Shown: positions 6,407 to 8,854 of the stretch, in pieces | How the letters are laid out: every line of letters starts with the position of its first letter | Position numbering within the stretch: the first letter of the stretch is position 1 | Origin: Hyphomicrobiales bacterium | Lineage (GTDB): Bacteria > Pseudomonadota > Alphaproteobacteria > Rhizobiales > Rhizobiaceae | Direction of reading: 5' to 3' | NCBI GenBank assembly: GCA_015654965.1 | Contig: JAATGD010000366.1 | Coordinates: 1 to 8,854, forward strand | DNA length: 8,854 nucleotides | Notes under the pieces: generated by a model | Told to the model about the DNA's origin: nothing | The model's database searches: none | What the model saw: the letters and a program-made list of their open reading frames with translations, nothing else | Position numbers and translations under genes: made by a program

Positions 6407-6416
6407 CGTGTACACG
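6407..6416. repeat. Palindrome CGTGTACACG in the divergent GT29-like/DUF1127 spacer
   Basis: Perfect 10-bp palindrome in the 201-bp spacer between two divergent genes, with a second small symmetry (GCGAA-GA-TTCGC) directly to its right. A TATAAA-like -10 for the minus-strand gene lies close by (TATAAG/CTTATAAA around 6379-6388). It may be an operator, but a 10-bp palindrome can arise by chance. Confidence 0.3.
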
Positions 6417-6525
6417 CGAAGATTCGCTTGGGCCACATTGTAGCCATGCGCAATTTGCAATTCTCAAATGGCCGGAAAAGGCGGAAGATCATCTTTGGGA
6501 GGAACAATAAAAAGGGGATACCGCC

Positions 6526-6690
6526 ATGAGCCTTCCAAACCTTCTTCACAAGCAGTTCAGATGCTGGATGCAGTACCGCGAAAACATGCGTGAGCTGCAA
6601 AGCTGTTCCTACCGCGATCTGGGCGATCTTGGCCTGAGCCGCGCCGATATCCGTCGCGTAGCCCGCGAAGCAGCCTTCTCGGCTTTCTAA
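6526..6690 (+). CDS. DUF1127 family small protein
   Basis: 54-residue, arginine-rich basic protein. The C-terminal part MRELQSCSYRDLGDLGLSRA followed by DIRRVAREAAF is the DUF1127 (YjiS-like) signature, in which a short helix leads to L.DIGLSR-like and a terminal basic helix. Members are usually 45-60 residues, are common in alphaproteobacteria, and some have been linked to RNA binding and to nutrient and stress regulation (for example CcaF1 in Rhodobacter and small DUF1127 proteins in Agrobacterium). AAGGGGA about 8 nt upstream of the ATG supports the start, and another GGGAGGAA lies farther up. It has two cysteines (Cys13, Cys27) and no membrane segment. The role here is unknown. It is divergent from the sialyltransferase-like gene. 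Confidence 0.9.
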   Translation: MSLPNLLHKQFRCWMQYRENMRELQSCSYRDLGDLGLSRADIRRVAREAAFSAF

Positions 6691-6730
6691 AGATAGCCGC
6701 GTCGAAACAGGGTCGCAACGTCACCACTGG

Positions 6731-6758
6731 CTGCACCCGGTTTGATGACCGGATGCAG
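6731..6758. repeat. Imperfect hairpin between convergent DUF1127 and the 61-aa gene
   Basis: CTGCACCCGG (6731-6740) and CCGGATGCAG (6749-6758) pair with one mismatch around an 8-nt loop. No T run follows on either strand, so it is not a textbook intrinsic terminator, but its place between two converging genes suggests a 3'-end structure. Confidence 0.45.
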
Positions 6759-6792
6759 GCCTGGCAGTCATGCAGTCAATCAGCGAAAACGA

Positions 6793-6978
6793 TCAGACGG
6801 TGCCCGGCTTTTTGAAGCGGACATGGATGTCGTCTTTTGCGAGATCGAATCCGGCATAATTGCGCTGAAAGGCGATAAGGGCATCGTTGACGCCCTTGGA
6901 ATAATCGTCTTCCTGCACATCGATATGATGCCGGTAGAGTATCCTGTCGCCCTTGTAGAATATGACCTGACCTTCCAT
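6793..6978 (-). CDS. Conserved-looking small hypothetical protein, 61 aa
   Basis: Not recognised. The frame runs from an ATG at 6978, preceded by AAGGAGG 5 nt upstream, to a TGA at 6793. The protein starts MEGQVIFYKGDRILYRHHID, has an acidic middle (VQEDDYSKG), a helix-like NDALIAFQRNYAGFDLAKDD and a basic end (IHVRFKKPGTV). It has no cysteine, signal peptide or membrane segment and reads as a soluble alpha/beta mini-protein. An upstream in-frame start at 7014 is possible, but the ribosome binding site favours 6978. It is downstream of the LysR-type gene on the same strand with a 112-bp gap, so it may be separate. A TTTATAGTT stretch near 7025-7033 could be a -10. Confidence 0.7.
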   Translation of the reverse strand: MEGQVIFYKGDRILYRHHIDVQEDDYSKGVNDALIAFQRNYAGFDLAKDDIHVRFKKPGTV

Positions 6979-6983
6979 CACAG

Positions 6984-6990
6984 CCTCCTT
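6984..6990 (-). promoter_or_regulatory. Strong ribosome binding site of the 61-aa gene
   Basis: AAGGAGG on the minus strand, 5 nt before the ATG at 6978. It is among the strongest such sites in the window and is the main reason to treat this short frame as a real gene starting here. Confidence 0.8.
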
Positions 6991-7090
6991 TTCGGCTTGC
7001 GGATTTCCAGACAAACAGCGTTCTAACTATAAAGTATTTGAGGGCGCTTCATCACCCTGTCTTGAGAAAATAGGCGAGTGCGGGCCGTTT

Positions 7091-7981
7091 TCAAGGTCTG
7101 GCGACGCTTGCTCTCGATTTGGCCAAAGCAAGCCATGCCTTGGCCGCATGCGAGAGGAATGCGCCTTTGCGCCAGATGAGCGCCATGTGCCAGTTGACTT
7201 GCGCATCAGTGATTTTGCGGATGCTGACGCCCGGATGATGGCGCTGTTCGGCAATCATCTGCGGCAGGAAGCCGACACCCATGTTTGCTGCGACGAGTTC
7301 CACGATGAAATCGATCTGGCTGGAGCGTACGGCGACATGCGGGGCAAAACCATGCCGGTGACAGGCATCGAGGATGATATGATTGAGCGCAAAACCGCTT
7401 TCAAACAGAATGAAGGGCAGGCCTGCGATATCCTCAAGGGTGACGCCATCTCTGCCTGTCCCTTCATGGGAAGCGGGAAGCAGGGCCACAACCGGCTCGC
7501 AGCGCACATCCTGCCATTCAAAATTCTCGTCAACCGGCAGAAGGGAGGCGGCAAGCTCGACATCGCCCGCCAGAAGCAGTTCTTCCAGCCGTTTGCTGCC
7601 ATGTTCGACAAGCTGGATGTCGATGTCGGGATAAAGCTTGGTGAAGGCGGCAAAGAGCGGCGCGAACAGCACGCTGGATCCGATGGGCGGCAGACCGAGC
7701 CGCAAAAGCCCGCGTTTCAACCCGCGCAATTCGTCGAGTTCCCCCAGCATGTCGTCTTTTTCAGCCAGCATGGTGAGCGCGCGGCGATAGACGATTTCGC
7801 CCGCGACCGTCAGGCGCGGGGGAGAAGTGTCGCGGTCGAGCAGGGCAAGCCCCAGCTCTTCCTCAAGCTGCTTGACCGCCTTACTCACGGTGGATTGCGT
7901 CGCATGGATCGTGCGCGCCGCAGCCGAAAAGCCACCCTGCCGCACCACTTCCGCAAAGGCCTGAAAACTTCTCAAGTTCAT
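7091..7981 (-). CDS. LysR-type transcriptional regulator, probable regulator of lrgAB
   Basis: 296 residues, the normal LysR length. The N-terminal winged helix-turn-helix is clear: MNLRSFQAFAEVVRQGGFSA (1-20), then AARTIHATQSTVSKAVKQLE (21-40) and the following wing with LLDRDTSPPRLT. Residues about 90-290 form the effector-binding domain (LRLGLPPIG, LPFILFESGF, ANMGVGFLP). It is divergent from the CidA/LrgA gene; LysR regulators beside cid/lrg pairs are known (CidR in Bacillus and Staphylococcus), so control of lrgAB, possibly with autorepression, is a fair inference. The ATG at 7981 has GGAA 6 nt upstream, and this lies inside the palindrome at 7984-8004. The effector is unknown; for CidR systems overflow-metabolism acids such as acetate are implicated, and nothing in this sequence tests that. 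Confidence 0.92.
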   Translation of the reverse strand: MNLRSFQAFAEVVRQGGFSAAARTIHATQSTVSKAVKQLEEELGLALLDRDTSPPRLTVAGEIVYRRALTMLAEKDDMLGELDELRGLKRGLLRLGLPPIGSSVLFAPLFAAFTKLYPDIDIQLVEHGSKRLEELLLAGDVELAASLLPVDENFEWQDVRCEPVVALLPASHEGTGRDGVTLEDIAGLPFILFESGFALNHIILDACHRHGFAPHVAVRSSQIDFIVELVAANMGVGFLPQMIAEQRHHPGVSIRKITDAQVNWHMALIWRKGAFLSHAAKAWLALAKSRASVARP

Positions 7982-7983
7982 GA

Positions 7984-8004
7984 GCTATTCCATATACGAA
8001 TAGC
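7984..8004. promoter_or_regulatory. Candidate LysR-type operator 1 (GCTATTC-N7-GAATAGC)
   Basis: Perfect 7-bp inverted arms at 7984-7990 and 7998-8004, containing the LysR-type T-N11-A signature (T7988 to A8000). It starts 2 bp upstream of the regulator's start codon and covers its ribosome binding site. A possible regulator promoter (TTGATT at 8018-8013, TATATG at 7996-7991) would be blocked by binding here. Confidence 0.7.
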
Positions 8005-8015
8005 TGCAATGAAAT

Positions 8016-8034
8016 CAATTCATTTCTGGAATTG
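8016..8034. promoter_or_regulatory. Candidate LysR-type operator 2 (CAATTC-N7-GAATTG)
   Basis: Perfect 6-bp inverted arms at 8016-8021 and 8029-8034 sharing the ATTC-N7-GAAT core with operator 1. The two centres, near 7994 and 8025, are 31 bp apart, about three helical turns, so both would lie on one DNA face. Confidence 0.65.
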
Positions 8035-8052
8035 GATGCGACAGCCTATGTT
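8024..8052 (+). promoter_or_regulatory. Candidate lrgA promoter
   Basis: TATGTT (8047-8052) is a moderate -10. A poor -35, TTCTGG (8024-8029), lies 17 bp upstream and overlaps operator 2, as expected for a promoter needing an activator. The start would be near 8059, giving operator centres at about -65 and -34. Confidence 0.3.
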
Positions 8053-8071
8053 AATGCGTAACACCACATTG

Positions 8072-8087
8072 TGTTCCTGCGGGAACA
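8072..8087 (+). repeat. Hairpin TGTTCC-TGCG-GGAACA in the lrgA leader
   Basis: 6-bp perfect arms with a 4-nt loop, ending 16 nt before the lrgA ATG. It may fold in the mRNA leader, or act as a DNA site; it has no T run and so is not a terminator. Confidence 0.45.
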
Positions 8088-8103
8088 AGTTTTGGAACCA
8101 CCA

Positions 8104-8523
8104 ATGAACCTGTCGAGAACTGCCCACCATCTTGCTGTTCGCTTCCGTTATGCGCTGCACCATAGCCGCATGATGCAGATTGCGACGCTCGTTGGTTTCT
8201 GGCTGATGGGTGAAGTCGTGGTGCGGCTTGCGGGCCTGCCGCTTCCGGGCGGCATTATCGGCATGGCGCTGGTGCTTTTATTGCTGCTCAGCGGTCGCAT
8301 CAGCCTCTTCAGCATGAAGCGCGGCGCGGAATGGTTTCTGGCCGAAATGCTGCTCTTCTTCGTGCCTGCCGTTCTGGCGATTCTCGAGCATCGCGAACTG
8401 ATCGGCATGCTGGGTCTGAAGATCATGGCCGTCATCCTGCTTGGCACGCTGACGGTGATGAGCGTCACCGCGCTCACGGTAGACCTGTGCTACCGCTGGA
8501 GCATGCGCCATGCTGCCAAGTAA
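8104..8523 (+). CDS. lrgA: CidA/LrgA family membrane protein
   Basis: 139-residue inner-membrane protein with about four helices (roughly residues 25-42, 48-66, 78-95 and 105-127). The family signature LPLPGGIIGMALVLLLLL (45-62) and FFVPAVLAILEH (85-96) are clear. CidA/LrgA proteins are described as holin/antiholin-like and, more recently, as partners in transport of three-carbon acids such as pyruvate or of related metabolites; which applies here is unknown. The basic, histidine-rich N-terminus (RTAHHLAVRFRYALHH) precedes the first helix. A GTG frame opens upstream at 8071, but the ATG at 8104 has GGA 6 nt upstream and matches the usual length. It overlaps lrgB by 14 bp, so the two are translated together. 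It is divergent from the LysR-type gene. The symbol follows the family name only. Confidence 0.92.
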   Translation: MNLSRTAHHLAVRFRYALHHSRMMQIATLVGFWLMGEVVVRLAGLPLPGGIIGMALVLLLLLSGRISLFSMKRGAEWFLAEMLLFFVPAVLAILEHRELIGMLGLKIMAVILLGTLTVMSVTALTVDLCYRWSMRHAAK

Positions 8524-8854
8524 TCCGTTCATTGCAACCCTGTTCTGGTCAGCAGCCACCATCCTTTTGTACCTTGCGGCAAAGCGGGTCTATCGCCGTT
8601 TTCCGCTCTGGTGGCTGACGCCACTGGCCATCACGCCGCTTTTGCTGATGGCGCTGGTGCTGGCTCTCAATGAAAATTATCGTGGCTATTTCAGTGCCAC
8701 GCACTGGCTGGTGGCGCTCCTGGGACCGGCGACGGTCGCTTTCGCGATTCCCATATATCAGCAGCGCGCAACGATCCGCCGCTATTGGCCGGTTCTTTTG
8801 GTCGGGGTGCTGGTCGGTAGCTCCGCCGCCATGGGATCGGCCTGGGCGCTCGCG
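8510..8854 (+). CDS. lrgB: LrgB/CidB family membrane protein (partial)
   Basis: The first 115 codons are in the window and the gene continues past the edge (family members are about 230 residues). It starts MLPSNPFIATLFWSAATILL, then has hydrophobic helices and the motif LLGPATVAFAIPIYQQ (about residues 71-86), which is typical of LrgB/CidB (GPAT-A-A-P-Y). Its ATG lies inside the end of lrgA in another frame, overlapping by 14 bp, so coupled translation is likely. In the cid/lrg systems this larger protein works with the CidA/LrgA partner in the inner membrane. Between the helices there is a basic stretch, RATIRRYW. The symbol follows the family name. Confidence 0.9.
   Translation, partial: MLPSNPFIATLFWSAATILLYLAAKRVYRRFPLWWLTPLAITPLLLMALVLALNENYRGYFSATHWLVALLGPATVAFAIPIYQQRATIRRYWPVLLVGVLVGSSAAMGSAWALA

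Noticed and set aside
6448..6458. GCAATTTGC occurs both here and upstream of hemA (within 4103-4113)
   Set aside because: Nine bases shared once are easily chance in an 8.9-kb window; the flanks differ and the palindrome is shorter here.
6361..6600. 79-codon minus-strand frame across the DUF1127 start
   Set aside because: It overlaps the DUF1127 gene and the divergent promoter region and has no family resemblance.
7148..8107. Long open frame on the plus strand opposite the LysR-type gene (319 codons)
   Set aside because: It is the shadow of a full-length LysR regulator, resembles no family, and runs through the twin operators into the start of lrgA.
1..8854. Search for CRISPR arrays, insertion sequences, tRNA or rRNA genes and prophage
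   Set aside because: No regularly spaced repeats, transposase motifs, terminal repeats or RNA-gene signatures were seen by eye on either strand.

Overview
The window looks like a stretch of chromosome from an alphaproteobacterium of the order Hyphomicrobiales (Rhizobiales), most likely Brucella or a close relative (formerly Ochrobactrum). The evidence is a condensing-type 5-aminolevulinate synthase (HemA), a DUF1127 mini-protein, moderately GC-rich codon use, and a sodium-symporter-like sensor kinase N-terminus of the kind common in this order. This placement is inferred from protein character; no database search was possible.

Left part (1-2750): the first 216 codons of a membrane protein of the sodium:solute symporter fold run leftwards off the edge, probably the N-terminus of a hybrid sensor kinase. 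A 318-bp divergent region separates it from mscL (mechanosensitive channel), which ends in a clear intrinsic terminator. A class I/II PLP aminotransferase follows and ends at a second strong terminator, shared with the convergent hemA.

Middle part (2761-6342, all minus strand): reading 5'->3' on the minus strand, a likely three-gene glycan operon comes first: a sialyltransferase-like GT29/GT42 protein, a GT25 glycosyltransferase and a CE4 (NodB-type) polysaccharide deacetylase. hemA follows, preceded by a perfect FNR/FixK-type box just after the deacetylase stop codon. The spacer in front of GT25 is rich in palindromes; one 11-bp inverted repeat contains its likely start codons.

Right part (6526-8854): a DUF1127 small protein (54 aa) transcribed rightwards, then an unrecognised 61-aa protein on the opposite strand. 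Next is a LysR-type regulator divergent from a CidA/LrgA-LrgB membrane protein pair. The regulator-lrgA spacer has two ATTC-N7-GAAT palindromes 31 bp apart, about three helical turns, placed as expected for a LysR-type site pair.

Most of the genes are ordinary chromosomal genes. I see no mobile element, CRISPR array, tRNA or rRNA. The least explained parts are the sialyltransferase-like/GT25/deacetylase cluster and its structured intergenic DNA, and the twin operator in front of lrgAB.
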